From: Ophiostoma sp. CBS 140.51
Lineage: Eukaryota; Ascomycota; Sordariomycetes; Ophiostomatales; Ophiostomataceae
Length of the DNA stretch: 64,000 bases
Direction: 5' to 3'
NCBI GenBank assembly: GCA_029298735.1
Contig: JANSLP010000028.1
Coordinates: 124,001-188,000 of the forward strand
In this document: piece by piece, positions 23,172 to 34,425 of the stretch
How the letters are laid out: each line of letters begins with the position of its first letter
How positions within the stretch are numbered: the stretch's first letter is position 1
Program-made: the position numbers and the translations under genes
Notes under the pieces: generated by a model
Told to the model about the DNA's origin: nothing
The model's database searches: none
The model's input: the letters and a program-made list of their open reading frames with translations, nothing else

Positions 23172-24381
23172 TCCCACGCTGTAGGAGGGCTGTATCGGAG
23201 AGAGAGTGTGTGGGAGAAAGTTTGTCGAGAAAGAATCCCTCAAAAAGGGCGATGACGTCGGGCGCCTTGTTGGTTCAGAGGGAAGGAACCAACGTCTCGT
23301 CTCGGCCGTGGTTTGTTCAGAGGAAAGAACGGTTTGACTGTTGGAACTGCTGGAAAGGAAGGAACAACCCAGGCGGCGGAGTTGCTGGTGGCACGCTATA
23401 TAGTGTCGTTAGACTCGCAAAAGTCTTGTCGAACCCCGTCGATTTCGTGGGCCTGGTTCCTGCGGCGCTGGTAATAGTACTTTGTGCACGTCTGGAGTTA
23501 GTGATTTAGCGCGCGTAGAGAAGCCTCGCCGCCGATGGGGACTTGACAAAAAAGAGCAAAAGCTGACCCTGTTCGGTTCGTGGTTCTTCCTCTAGCGGCG
23601 TCGGTGAGGGCTATTAGGCCAACGAGCGCCGAGGGATTGATAAATGTACATACTCTGGTGGGCAGGGACGTGGAGAGAAAGCAGGAACGTTCTTTCCTTT
23701 TGATATGAGAAAAAATGAGCACGTCAAAAACGTGAGGTATCCGGGGAAGGCACGGCTTAAGTCCTTGCTTTTCTCGTGCGCTTCAAATCGGCAAGTGCCA
23801 CTGTGACGGCGAATTTCAGTGGGCAGCGCTGGCAGACGCTGGCAGGCGCAGGGCGCGTGGTACGCCTAAAATTATTAATACGGTAGGCACAATACCTCAG
23901 AATGGTCATGTGCCCTCCACGCAAGACCGCCAAACTTGCGCCAAACTGGAAAATTTCGCCCTCCACGCCGTCCACCAACTCCACCAATCCTTCCTGCCAT
24001 TATCCCTCCTGCCCTTTCTGTGCCCCTCCGTCATCATTGCTCTTTCCCTCTTTTTTTTTGCTAACCCCGGTAAAACACCCGCCGCCCTTGCATCCGAGCC
24101 GACAATTGCCGAGCCAAATACCAGTGTTTTGTGTCTTCAGTAAATGCACGACAGCGCAAAAGAAAGAGAAGTGCCTGCAGGCACGTGAAAACCCCCAGCC
24201 TACAGGTACAACAACCTAAAGGCACCAGACGGCCATAACGCCTATCAGCGCCAATCGGCCTATCAACACTTACCCCATTTTCCTCCTTCCCTTCGGTCGA
24301 CTTCCCCGGATTCGGACCGCACTTTGAGCTTTTGGGTAGTTTCTGGGGGATTCTGTTCTGGAACCATCGGACAGCTGGCCG
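23172..24381. other. Divergent promoter region LEU5 / METTL4-like gene
   Basis: The spacer is 1.2 kb between two divergent genes. It holds a 14-base palindrome with an overlapping E-box (listed separately) and CT-rich sequence at 23985-24060. I see no gene; the open frame 24061-24762 on the minus strand overlaps the methyltransferase gene and looks like its shadow. Confidence 0.5.
24171..24187. promoter_or_regulatory. 14-base palindrome overlapping a CACGTG E-box
   Basis: GTGCCTGCAGGCAC at 24171-24184 is a perfect palindrome, and CACGTG occupies 24182-24187. It lies about 200 bases before the METTL4-like start codon. Such a site could bind a dimeric (bHLH or zinc-cluster) factor; this is inference. 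Confidence 0.4.
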
Positions 24382-25584
24382 ATGTCGCGTCCTCCCGATT
24401 CGGCTCCATCGTCCTCGATTCTGTTTGAGAATGCAGACAGCACTGTTGTTGTCGTCGACCTCCCCCGGTCCATTGAGGAGGCTCAAGGTGTAAGGGAGGG
24501 TGACGATAACGATGTCAACACATTGAAGACACGACGACGACTTATCTCGGCCCCAGCACTGACGGAGCCATTTCCAACACCACGAGGCACGGATGCCATC
24601 GACTATGCTGCTGGCCGAAGTCTGGCAGCCCAGTTGGCCGAGTTGACGACCCAGGCTGCCGTTGAAGGAGCACTCGACGAGCTGAAGACAGTCGGCTTTG
24701 ACGGCCCGTGGTGTGTTCCGAGGTGCTTTCAAGAGGACAGAGGCGAAAATGGGCCCAGCCAAGAAGATGAATGCAGCAACGTGCTCATCCCACCCAGGGC
24801 ACGATATTTGAACGGCACAATAGCAGACTACCGGGACGAGTTTCTCGCGGAAGCGCCCGACTTCGATCTCATTGCGCTGGATCCACCATGGCCCAACCGG
24901 TCAGCTCGACGTCGACGGCAGGGACGCAAAAGGAAGAGCAGTGCTTTGGACGGTGGGGATAGAGCAGACACTTCGGGAAGTAGCAGCACCAAAAGTGCGG
25001 ACAGCGGCTACGAAACGGCTTTTGATATGGAGTCCCTCCGAGAGACCCTGGAACAAATCCCCGTTGGGGCGAAGCTCGCCAATGACGGGATCGTCGCCGT
25101 ATGGGTGACCAACAAGCCCGCCTGCGAGGCAGTCTTGACAGACCCTAAGAACGGTTTGTTCCGTGCCTGGGGTGTCGAGCTCGTGGCCACCTGGACGTGG
25201 ATCAAGGTGACCAGCCGCGGCGAGCCTGTTGTTGCAGTGGACGCACAGTGGCGGAAGCCGTGGGAGCGTCTGCTACTGGCGAGGCGGGCTAGTGCTTCCT
25301 CAGACTTGAAGACTGCTCTCCCTGCCAGTCGTGTGATTGTTGGCGTTCCTGATGTGCATTCACGGAAACCACATCTAAAGCCGCTCCTGGCACCTTTCTT
25401 GTCTTCTGCTGTCCTAGCCAACCAAGATATCCGTGGCCTCGAGGTGTTTGCACGGAATTTGACTGCCGGCTGGTGGTCATGGGGAAACGAAGTGCTCCTG
25501 TTCCAGCATCCGTATTGGTGGGCAGCCGACATAAAGCAGCAAGAGATGGCTGCCAATGTAGATACTGTAGACAACCAAGGCTAA
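24382..25584 (+). CDS. MT-A70 family N6-adenine methyltransferase, METTL4-like
   Basis: This is an intron-free gene of 400 residues with an ATG at 24382. The C-terminal two thirds is an MT-A70 domain. The catalytic motif DPPW is at residues 167-170, preceded by FDLIAL. Later family blocks are GIVAVWVTNK, WTWIKVTSRGEPV, KPWERLLL, VHSRKPHLKPLL and LEVFARNLTAGWWSWGNEVL. The last blocks are those of the METTL4 subfamily rather than the METTL3/METTL14 pair. Known METTL4 enzymes methylate adenine in DNA or the cap-adjacent m6Am of U2 snRNA; which applies here cannot be told. Directly after the catalytic motif is a basic stretch (RRRRQGRKRK, residues 176-185) and a Ser/Gly-rich insert of about 40 residues. 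It could act as a nuclear localisation or nucleic-acid-contact element. It converges with the uL23m gene (203 bases). Confidence 0.9.
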   Translation: MSRPPDSAPSSSILFENADSTVVVVDLPRSIEEAQGVREGDDNDVNTLKTRRRLISAPALTEPFPTPRGTDAIDYAAGRSLAAQLAELTTQAAVEGALDELKTVGFDGPWCVPRCFQEDRGENGPSQEDECSNVLIPPRARYLNGTIADYRDEFLAEAPDFDLIALDPPWPNRSARRRRQGRKRKSSALDGGDRADTSGSSSTKSADSGYETAFDMESLRETLEQIPVGAKLANDGIVAVWVTNKPACEAVLTDPKNGLFRAWGVELVATWTWIKVTSRGEPVVAVDAQWRKPWERLLLARRASASSDLKTALPASRVIVGVPDVHSRKPHLKPLLAPFLSSAVLANQDIRGLEVFARNLTAGWWSWGNEVLLFQHPYWWAADIKQQEMAANVDTVDNQG

Positions 25585-25787
25585 AAAGCCTGCGTAATAT
25601 GTTTATAATGATATAAAATGATAATGGGCACATCATATCGTTGACACACCAAACGCCGCATTGGAGATTGTATTTATTTGGCATAATACATGACAATATG
25701 TGCTGAATATGAACCCTTTTATAATCCTACATGTACCGATACTCGATGTTTAAACAAAATGAAAGATAAACCCCCACCTCGCCTCGT

Positions 25788-26559
25788 TTATGACCGCTTG
25801 CTCGCGCTCGGCGCCTTGCTGCTGTCCTCCGCCTCCACGATCGAGTCCCACCGCTCGTCCAGCTCCACGTTGTTGCGCCACTCCCGCTCGCCCGTCACCA
25901 ACTCGCGTGCCTGCCGTGCCAGACCGACACGGAACGCGGGGACATGCTCCGCCTCCTCCCGCATCCGGAACTTGCGCTGGTGCGCCATCCGCTGCTGGTC
26001 CTCCTCCTGCACCTTTTGCTGCGCCGTCAGCCGCTTGTGCATGTCGTAGTCCCAGTCCTTGCGCGGGTCCTCCTCCGTGCCAAGTTGCTCCTCCGTCGGC
26101 ACCGCCGGCGGCTCGGGGAACGAGAACGGCTTGACCAGCTCCACCATCATGCGCTTGATCGGCTGTGGACGGTACCACTGGCCCTTGCCAAAGTTGACAA
26201 TGTCGCGCGACTTGTCGTCGTCGTTCACCTCGACGTAGCGGCGGCGCGGGATCTGGGGCGTCAGCCAGGAGCGCACGGTGCGCACCTCGACGCCGTAGAC
26301 GTGGTAGAGGTAGTCGCGGAGGTCGAGCTTGTTGAACCGGAGTGGCACTTGGAACGTGGCGAAGTTGGGCGAGAAGATGCGCCTCGGCGGCAGCATCTTG
26401 ATGACATGTGAGGGGCTGCAAAGTCAGCGTCCTGTACAACGATTCAATTGGCATACTCCCTCGTCGTACTCACAGGAAGACTTGTTTCTGGCCGACTCTG
26501 AAGTTCGGTCCTGCCTTGGCGACGGCCTCTGTGGCCGCCGCGGCCGCTTTTGTTGCCAT
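25788..26559 (-). CDS. MRP20: Mitochondrial large-subunit ribosomal protein uL23m
   Basis: This is a structural protein of the mitochondrial large ribosomal subunit, at the peptide exit region. Exons are 26559-26474 and 26415-25788, giving 237 residues. The intron has a GTGAGT donor and a GCAG acceptor, and the join reads RVGQKQVFL then PSHVIKMLPP. The L23 core runs over about residues 20-110: KQVFLPSHVIKML, VPLRFNKLDLRDYLYHVYGV, EVRTVRSWLTPQIPRRRY. A charged helical tail follows (QQKVQEEDQQRMAHQRKF). The start MATKAAAAATEAVAKAGPNF is Ala-rich. MRP20 is the yeast name for this protein. Confidence 0.92.
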
Positions 26560-27220
26560 TGCGATGTGTGAATGTCTGTGACGTCGATCAATTGGGTCGA
26601 CAGTAGACGCTCGAAAGTCGGAAGGCGTCAGCGTGGGCGAGGACGTGGTGCGCGTGGTTCGACGTTCGAGCTGGTATCCACGGCCCACGAAAATTGGCGA
26701 TGTTCAAAAGTTTCTCCTCGAACGACGATTTAAAAGTGGAGACACATGTCGAGCTTGTCATTGGCTCTGCCACGTTTGTGTAGAGGTCACGTGCACCACT
26801 CGCCTCCAGAACGGGCTCGGGTGAGACCTTTTAATAAACTTGTTCAGCTATCAACAGTCAATCTATTTCACATTCGATGTTATGAAATAGTGAATAGGAA
26901 TCCGATCTGATTAGGCCTTTAAAAAACAATCAAGTGTTTGAAGACTTTTGTTCTGGAGACTGTGGTGTGCGCCGTTCTTGCTCACTCTTATCAGTGCAGA
27001 TTGCTTGTAAACAGGCTTGCATGAAAATGGGATTAAATAACCAAGTACCAAAGAAAGTAATGTGTATTGAGAAAAACATGCTATTTAATTGTGATATCAA
27101 AACTGCTTCGTTACTCGTTATTGAAGGTAGACAAGGTAAAAAGACAAAAGAAAGACAAAAGGCTGAAAAAAGCAACTAAATCATGCATATTCTAGGTTCC
27201 AAGTTTAATCCCTAAATCAA
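26560..27220. other. Spacer: uL23m promoter and channel-gene 3' region
   Basis: Close to the uL23m start lie GTGACGTCG (about 26578) and CAATTGG. A CACGTG occupies 26788-26793. From 26830 to 27200 the sequence is AT-rich, as expected at the 3' end of the channel gene. No gene is seen. Confidence 0.5.
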
Positions 27221-30200
27221 TTACAGGTTGATCAACTCCAAGTCCGAGAAATCAGGTGGTGCGCGGCCGTAGACTACACGCACTTTGCTGTCGAGCGCGG
27301 TGCCCTCGTTGCTGATCCAAATATAGTCACTCAGATTGCACGTATGCCGGATCTCGTCGTCGCTGACACCAATGTCGTCACGCGGGATCCACACCGTCGG
27401 CCGGTGTGCACGCAGTGCCGAGTGCTTAAACGCCTCCTTGACAAGCGCGTCGCGCTCCTCGGGCGTCAGATCCTCGATTTCGTCATTGTACCCGCCATAA
27501 AGGGCCTCGCCCATGGCGCGCTGCGCTTCGAGGTCCTTTTGGCGTCGCTGCTGCCGGTACGCCGCCGACGTGCGCATGCTGTCTTCGGCCTTGCCCAGTG
27601 TGGCGTACCGCACCTTTTTGCCGCCGCGGGCGGCCCATGTGCCGGCATTGACAATACCGCGGACGGGGTTCAGCTTATTGGGGATGCCAAACGAGTTCTG
27701 GGGTCCCTTTTGGCCAATCTTTTTGAGCTCGACGTCGTTGCTGTTGGCTTCGGCCAGGGCGGCGGCTGCCTTGCTGTCGGCACCCGTAAGCGTGGCGGCC
27801 TCGTCGTCGGCTTCCACGTCATCGTCGCCATCGCCTGCAGTCAGGCCGAGGCGGCGGTCCTGCATGCGCTGGAACATCTCGTCGCGCAGCACGGCCTCGT
27901 CCTCAAAGGTGATGGGCAGGTACCGCATCAGCGGGCCAAACGACGTGTTTAGCAAGACCTGGAAGCCCACCGTCATGACCAGTGCCACGATCATGATGAT
28001 GCCCTGCGGCGCACAGGCGACTTCGTCGTCCTCGTTACGCACGAGGAAGAAGAGGCCAATGAGACAGAGCTCCATAAAGTAGAGTCCCGTGAAAGTCTGG
28101 TTGATGGCCCGCGGGTACAGCACGCCGCCCGTGTCAATCTTAAAGCGCGTGACGTAAATCATGTTGTACCGGTAGGCGACCCAGAGGAGCGTGAACGTGA
28201 TAATAGCAAACACCGAGATAAGGGGTGCAATGACGGAGTAAACCAGCGCAATGCAAGCAAAGTTGGTGTACACGGGGAAAAAGGAGCCCCACGAGATGGT
28301 CGGCAACTTGGTCTGGCGGCGCCATTTGCTGCGGGCCGTGTCGTCCACAATGCGCGCCAAAATATACCACACCAAGAGGACGCCAATCTGCAGCAGCGTA
28401 CCCGAACTCGTGGACATAGCCTGCAGAATCATGTAGCTGAAGAAGTAGTTGGCGGCCTTGGGCAGGTTCTTGGCCAGCGTCTCGGGAATGCCCTGGATGT
28501 CGGATACCGTGTCCTGGAGGGTGGCAATGGCACCGCTGGCAATGGAGACGACCAAGAACACCTGTACAAAGAGGAAGAAGAAGTAGTACATTTGTACATA
28601 CTCGGCCTTTTGCGAGCCCGTCTTGGCGCCTTGGAACTTGGCGAGGAAGTTGAGCAGGATGGGCACAAAGGCAAGCAAGAGCGACAGCAGCAGCGCTGGC
28701 AGCACACCCGCGACGGCTTTGGCAACATTGTACGTCACTGGATTGTCGTCGATAAATCCAAGCCAGGAGTACGTCTTGACAAGCGAGTCGATTTGGGAGA
28801 GCGAGGACGTGAAAGCGACAGGGAACGCCCACAGAATAGCCATGCCAAAGACAATAGCAATGACAATAAACGTGCGCAGCCACTCGTCCCACCAGCGGAT
28901 GGCCATGTTGTCCCAGATGACGTCGCCGGGCGAGACCTCAACAACGCGGGGCGACATGTGCTTAGGCACGTGGTGCGTGACACTCTGGCAAGCCATGTGC
29001 GCAGCAACCTGGTTGTTGAACTGGATAAAGGCCGAGTTCATCGTTGGGTAGCGCTCGTGCTCGTGCTGGTCCTTCTCAATCTCCATGTTGAGGCGCGCCA
29101 GTTCTTTCCGATAGAAGTAGATGGAGTCGACCTTCTTGTTGATGAGAGGCAGACCAGGCAGCCAGCCGGGCGTCCATTCGAATTTGGGTAGACGGTGAGT
29201 CGGGCGGTCAGACTTCTTCAGCCACTTCTTCCACTCGGCATCGGCTTCTTCCTTATCGTCGCCAGGGTAGTCGGGGTTCTCGGGCTCTGGGTACTCAGTA
29301 GGCTCTTCGTCACCACCGAAGAAGGGCATCTTGGCTTTGATCTTGGCCCACGTGGACTTGTGCTTCTTCTTGTCGCCCGCCTGGCCGTTGCCATCCGAGT
29401 CAAAGGGGAACTCGTCACCCTCATAGCCCTGAGGGATGGGCGAGGCGTAGGCACCGCTGGGGGGCTTCCAAAACTCCCACCACTTGCTGTTCTCAGTGCT
29501 AATGGCATTGTCCCAGTCAGTGACCTTGCGAGTGGTGTTGCCGTTGCCGTAGTTGCGGGACTCTGTGGGGCGGTTGATCAGGGACACATCGGAAGGGCGC
29601 GAAGGATCTTGCGCCTGGCCGGGGGTGTCGGGCTCGGCCGATGCGTCAGACGGCCGCGTATGGTGGCCAGTACGGCTGCTGCTACCATACCGAGAGCTCT
29701 GGCCGCGGTTCTGGTCTCCCGAGGTACGGGTCTCCGGACGGGATGACGGGCCTGAAAGGCCGTTCTCATCATTCTCCTCGGGGACAAATTCAAAACCGCC
29801 GGTCCGCTCAAGCTGGTTGTCGATGCCATGTTGGAAGTTCTTAGCACCGCCAACAAGGCCCTGACCAGCTTTACCGAAACCGCCCTTGAGGCCTTGGCCT
29901 ACCTTGGCGAGACCGCCGCCGATAATAGGGACCTTGAACCCGTTGGACTGCTCGCGCTTCAGGTCGTTGGACTCGCCACTGTCGGAGCTGTTCCGCTTGC
30001 TGTCGCCGACACCGTCGATTTGGGGCACATCCTGGTCACCGCTGCTGACACCGCCCTCGCCCTCGGCCATGCGCTTGGCACGGAGGTCCTCATCATGTTC
30101 GCGCTGGGTGCGCTCCGCCTTGGTCTCACGGCTGGCCTTTTGCTTCTTGCGCTCGGTCTTTTCGTTCTTCTTGCGCTGCTTGAGCTGGTTCTTCTTGGCG

Positions 30201-31125
30201 TTGCGGATCAGCTCGCTTTCAGCGGCCTCGAGGTGCTTGTGGACACCGTCGCGCTTCTTGATTTTGTCGAGCAGTTTGGTGTAGTCCCGCGTCAACCAGA
30301 TATTTCTAATACCGCCGGGGAAGACATCAAACAAGCCGCGGAGGGCATCATCGGTCAGCCATTTGGTGGGAATGCCGGAGACCAGGACGGTGTTGGCAGA
30401 GGCGCGCAAACGGTGCTCGGCACTCGTCAGGTAGTCCTGGCGGATCTTGATGTAAACACGCAGTTCGTTGTAGGCAATAAAACAGACCCAGGAAATGACC
30501 AGCAAGGCGAGAATTAGATGGGCCCAGCGGCGGTTAGCATTCACTGGCTTAATATTGCCCCAGGCGATGGTGTCCAGCCCTGTAGGGATAGATGGGTCGG
30601 AGGAGTTGGTGCTGTTAGTGCCAAAAGATTGACCAATGCCACCGACGTAGTTGATTGGCACGAGAATAGGGATGACGATGCATGCAATCGGTACAAAGAT
30701 GATAAGGAGGGTCTGTAGGTAGCGGAGGAAGAAGTAGGCATCGAGACCGCACTTCTTGATGATTTCCCGGTCGCGGATGCGGTACAACGCCATAAGGAGA
30801 CCCCAAGGGCTTGCAGGTGGTGGTTCTGTCCGCTCCCGTTCGGGGACCATGAATGTTTTTGGTTTACTATTCACAATGGTTAGTATTCTGTCTTGGACGA
30901 CGAGTTTCAAAAGGCTGCACAAGAAGGGGATGCTCACAAAATGCGTGCCAGCTTATTTCTCAGGAGCAGGAAAAAGCCCATCTGAACGCCGAAAATAATC
31001 AGCGATGAAGCCAAGGCCGTGAAGAAGGCGACAATGCTGATGCCAGCCGACGACTGGGCCGTACCACTGCCAGCATCAGCTGCCGACGTGTGAGTCGGCG
31101 AACTACCACCGGTTGTGCTCGACAT
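27221..31125 (-). CDS. CSC1/OSCA (TMEM63)-type osmosensitive cation channel
   Basis: This is a multi-pass membrane protein of the CSC1/OSCA family, stretch- or osmolarity-gated calcium-permeable channels; yeast paralogs are CSC1, RSN1 and PHM7. Exons are 31125-30938 and 30866-27221 (intron GTGAGC, TACTAAC, TAG), and the join gives LARIF then KPKTFMVPERERT, a family hallmark. Length is 1277 residues. Helices are at about 27-55, 107-134 and 179-197, followed by the RRM-like cytosolic segment (NTVLVSGIPTKWL). A very long charged, Gly/Ser-rich loop extends to about residue 712. The core follows, from MAIRWWDEWLRTFIVIAIVF to SFGPLMRYLPITFEDE. The tail (about 220 residues) is acidic and cytosolic. 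The exact paralog was not resolved. Confidence 0.93.
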
Positions 31126-34100
31126 GATGGCGTTTGTGAAAGGGAGAAAGAGAAAAACGACTCCGGGCCTGATCAGGTATTGAGGTCGGTGAGGGTTGTT
31201 GTTATAAGTGAGGATCCAGCCAGAGCTCGTGAGACATCAACAGGCGACGTCGGCAGGAGCAAAGGAGCAAAAGTGACTGGCTGTCGAGAAGAGAAGCACT
31301 GCAGGCTGCACACTGGCTGCTGCTGGCACCCTATGGCCACAGTAGCAAAGATTTTGTGACAATGGGCATGTGGTGAATGCGATCCTGTGTTTCTGAGTGT
31401 CTGACAAGCTCCTTTTGTAGACTGCGGCGGCCTTTGTGACGTCGTTGCTGCTGTAGGTGGTTTGTTGTGATGAGGTAGTGTAGTGGCCTGTCGAGAAGAT
31501 GTAAAATATGTTGTCGTATCTATTGTGTATATCGCAGGGCTAGGATCGCTGAGTTGTCATAAATCGATTCGCGATCTTTTGTGATCTTTTTTGAGAAGAG
31601 GCCGTAGGTATCGTGCAAGTTGTGACAACAAAAGGAAAAGGGGGTATAATGCTATGCTAACAATAATTTGTAGAAATGCAAACAGAGGGTAAGAAATGCA
31701 GGGGAAAGAGAACTGCGCTGATGCGAGGAGGAAGTAAGGTTGAGATGGGAAAAAAGTGAAGAAGGAAAAAGAAGAGAGGAACTGTTTCGAGAAAAAGGCA
31801 AAAGACGAAAGGCAAAAAAGCACAAGATGGAAACGGCACCAGGGGCTTTTGTCATGGACGTCACAGATCGCAAGGTAGGAACGCCTCTGGGTCTTTATCC
31901 CTCCTTCCTGAAGCGCGCGGAAGCAGCCTTTTGGCCTGTGCTTTCTGTTTTGGGCAAAGACAGATGGAGACGTTCAATCTGCGAAAGCACGATGTGGGTT
32001 GCGCTTGCCGTCGCTAAGGTTAAAACATGGTTTTTGCACGGTGGGTCTTTCCAGATAGAAAGAGGAAATAACACCACCCTTGTTGTGCCTTCCTCCCTCT
32101 TTTTTATCTATCTTTGAAAGACCAAACGACAGACTCTCACACTCTGCCCACGACCTTCTTCTTCTCCGTAGGTTGTTTTATTTCAACTTTTATTCTCTTG
32201 TGTCGCCCTCCCTCCGCTCCATATTGAGCGCATTGCGTGCATTGCATTGCTCAAGCGCTTGCAGCCTCCGTACTTTTCTCGACACCCCTTTCTTCGGACG
32301 GAGGGTCTGCCGCAGTTTGTTTTAGGTGTCCCACGAGCGTCGCTTTCGTTCGCTGTCCTGGATGGCGACCTGAAACCCAAAACCAGGTTTGGGCCAGCAT
32401 GAAGTGCGAATGGCGACCCCTGATTGGCTGACAGCGCAATCGCTGGGCGGTGACGTCGTTTGTGTGGTCGGCGGCTGCCGCTCCTTCCTTAATTTAGCAC
32501 CAGCGCACCGCGTCTGTTGCAGGGGGCGGTCCTTTCAAAAGGCTTTAGGGAGGGCCTAGCCTATGCGGTGGGGTTAGCGGACAGGGGGCGAGAGGGACAG
32601 CCTGTGAAGGCGCCGAGGCCACTGGGAGGGACAAACAGGGCGCTGTTGTTTGCTGTGTAAGTTCATTTAGGGAGCAACGCCTGTGCCTGTCCTGGCCTGT
32701 GCCTGCCACTAACAAAACGTCACAGCACAGTACGGGCGCGAATACACAGTAGAGATCAGCACGGAGACTTTTGGTTGCACGAAGATCGTCATCCGACGTT
32801 TGTTTTCGTTTTCTCGATTTCTCGACACATATGAAGTAAAGGCTTGTCATAACGGGTTGATGGGACCACCTTTTGAGAGACACTTCGCTAGACACGACAG
32901 ATTGTGTTCGGCATTGCATTCTGCTGTGTAACATCAATGTCATGAGCTTCGTGCGTAGAGATGTTCTCTAGACGGCGTTTTGACGGCAAGCTGAGATGTG
33001 GTGTATCAGGCTCATGACTGCCCTTATTATCATGTTTTCCGACGCAGGTGAGATTCTAAAATTTGTATGGCTCTCAGAGTGAGCGGTCCGCCAATATCAT
33101 GCAGTCTGCGTCGAACGTTGTACATGCTTATTTTGTGGATGTTGAAGAAGAAAAGATGTGGTCGCGCAGGCTTGTTTGGGTGGGATCCAGGTCGGCAGAG
33201 ACAATCCTGTGCTGGCAACCCGGTGAGCGTCAGCTTCAGGGTCTGATCTGCCAGTCCCGATGCAACTCTGGTTTTTCGGACAAAACATCCTTGGAAACTG
33301 GATATCATCATGAGACTCTGACGAGACAGCTTTTATAATCACGTGACCGGTACAACACACTAATCGACGACAGGTCTTCCGGCGCCGTGCACTTTGCCTT
33401 GTCAACATCTTCAGCTGCTTATTAAAAATGGCAAGGCGAAGCGCGCGGAAGACTTGTGTGTGCAACTGGACATTTGTCAACACGAGATGACGCCCACACC
33501 GGGATGAGAGAGCAAATGGGCAGCTTTGATGGGTATTGGACACACAAAAATACACTACACAAACACAACAGCCTTTGTGCGCGGCGAAATTATTTCCCCC
33601 CAAAGCTGGGAACCTTTCCCGCTGCCACAGGTTGGCGTCACCTCTCTTACCGTTTTGGTCTTTGGTTTTTCGTTGCCCTCTTCTTGGAGCCGGCTGAATT
33701 CTGGGCCCCAACTCTGGTTTCTCTGGGATCTCGTTAGCCTCACCATCGCTTCTCACCCCCGCACGCTTCTCCTCTCTCTGATGGGAAGGTTTACGAGCGG
33801 GCACCCGATCTAATAGTTGAGACGTTTCCACCCCTTTGCTTGCCCTTTTTACGCCCGTTTTGCAGATGCCGGCTCTTGTCCTGCGAACAGGTCTAATTTG
33901 GGGGACACTTTCGGCTCTTGAATAACGAAAGTGGCCTGGTTTTATGGGTTCTATGCGTTCCATGCCCCCCCACCATATTGCCTACCCCCGCCCATCGGGA
34001 GAATGCAACGGAAACGACTGAGTGCACAATGGTTCACACTCAAAGAAACACGGGAAAGCACAGTTGAAAGACGAGCCAGGGTGGCCCGACCTTGGCAATG

Positions 34101-34425
34101 GAGGGACAACATAGAGAGGGCCGTCGGAATACATATATGCGATGGCCGGATTCCCGGTCGATGTTTGGATGAGAAATCCTAAAAAAATAAGAAGGGACGA
34201 CAATTGTTGCCTCTCTAAAGAGATATTCAAGATTTTACAATATTGCAACTTCAGCCGGACATAAACGTCAAAACTCTCATATTAATATCGGTACTCCTTT
34301 CTGTCGTTCGCCAGCCGCCTGCCTCGACACGGATCGTTCGTTCCGCAGTGCAACTCTGCTGTGTCTTCCCTTTGTTTTCAAACTCGCACAAGAAGGAACA
34401 CCACGACATCTAAAGCTGCTTCGAA
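31126..34425. other. 3.3-kb divergent spacer, channel gene / FAD monooxygenase gene
   Basis: The + strand is GA-rich at 31680-31850, then CT-rich at 32080-32330, matching 5' regions of genes pointing both ways. CRE-like TGACGTC words occur near 31438, 31858 (reverse) and 32452, and a CACGTG at 33340-33345. An ATG-initiated open frame of 288 codons lies on the minus strand at 33097-33963, but it shows no domain. I assign no gene. Confidence 0.45.
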
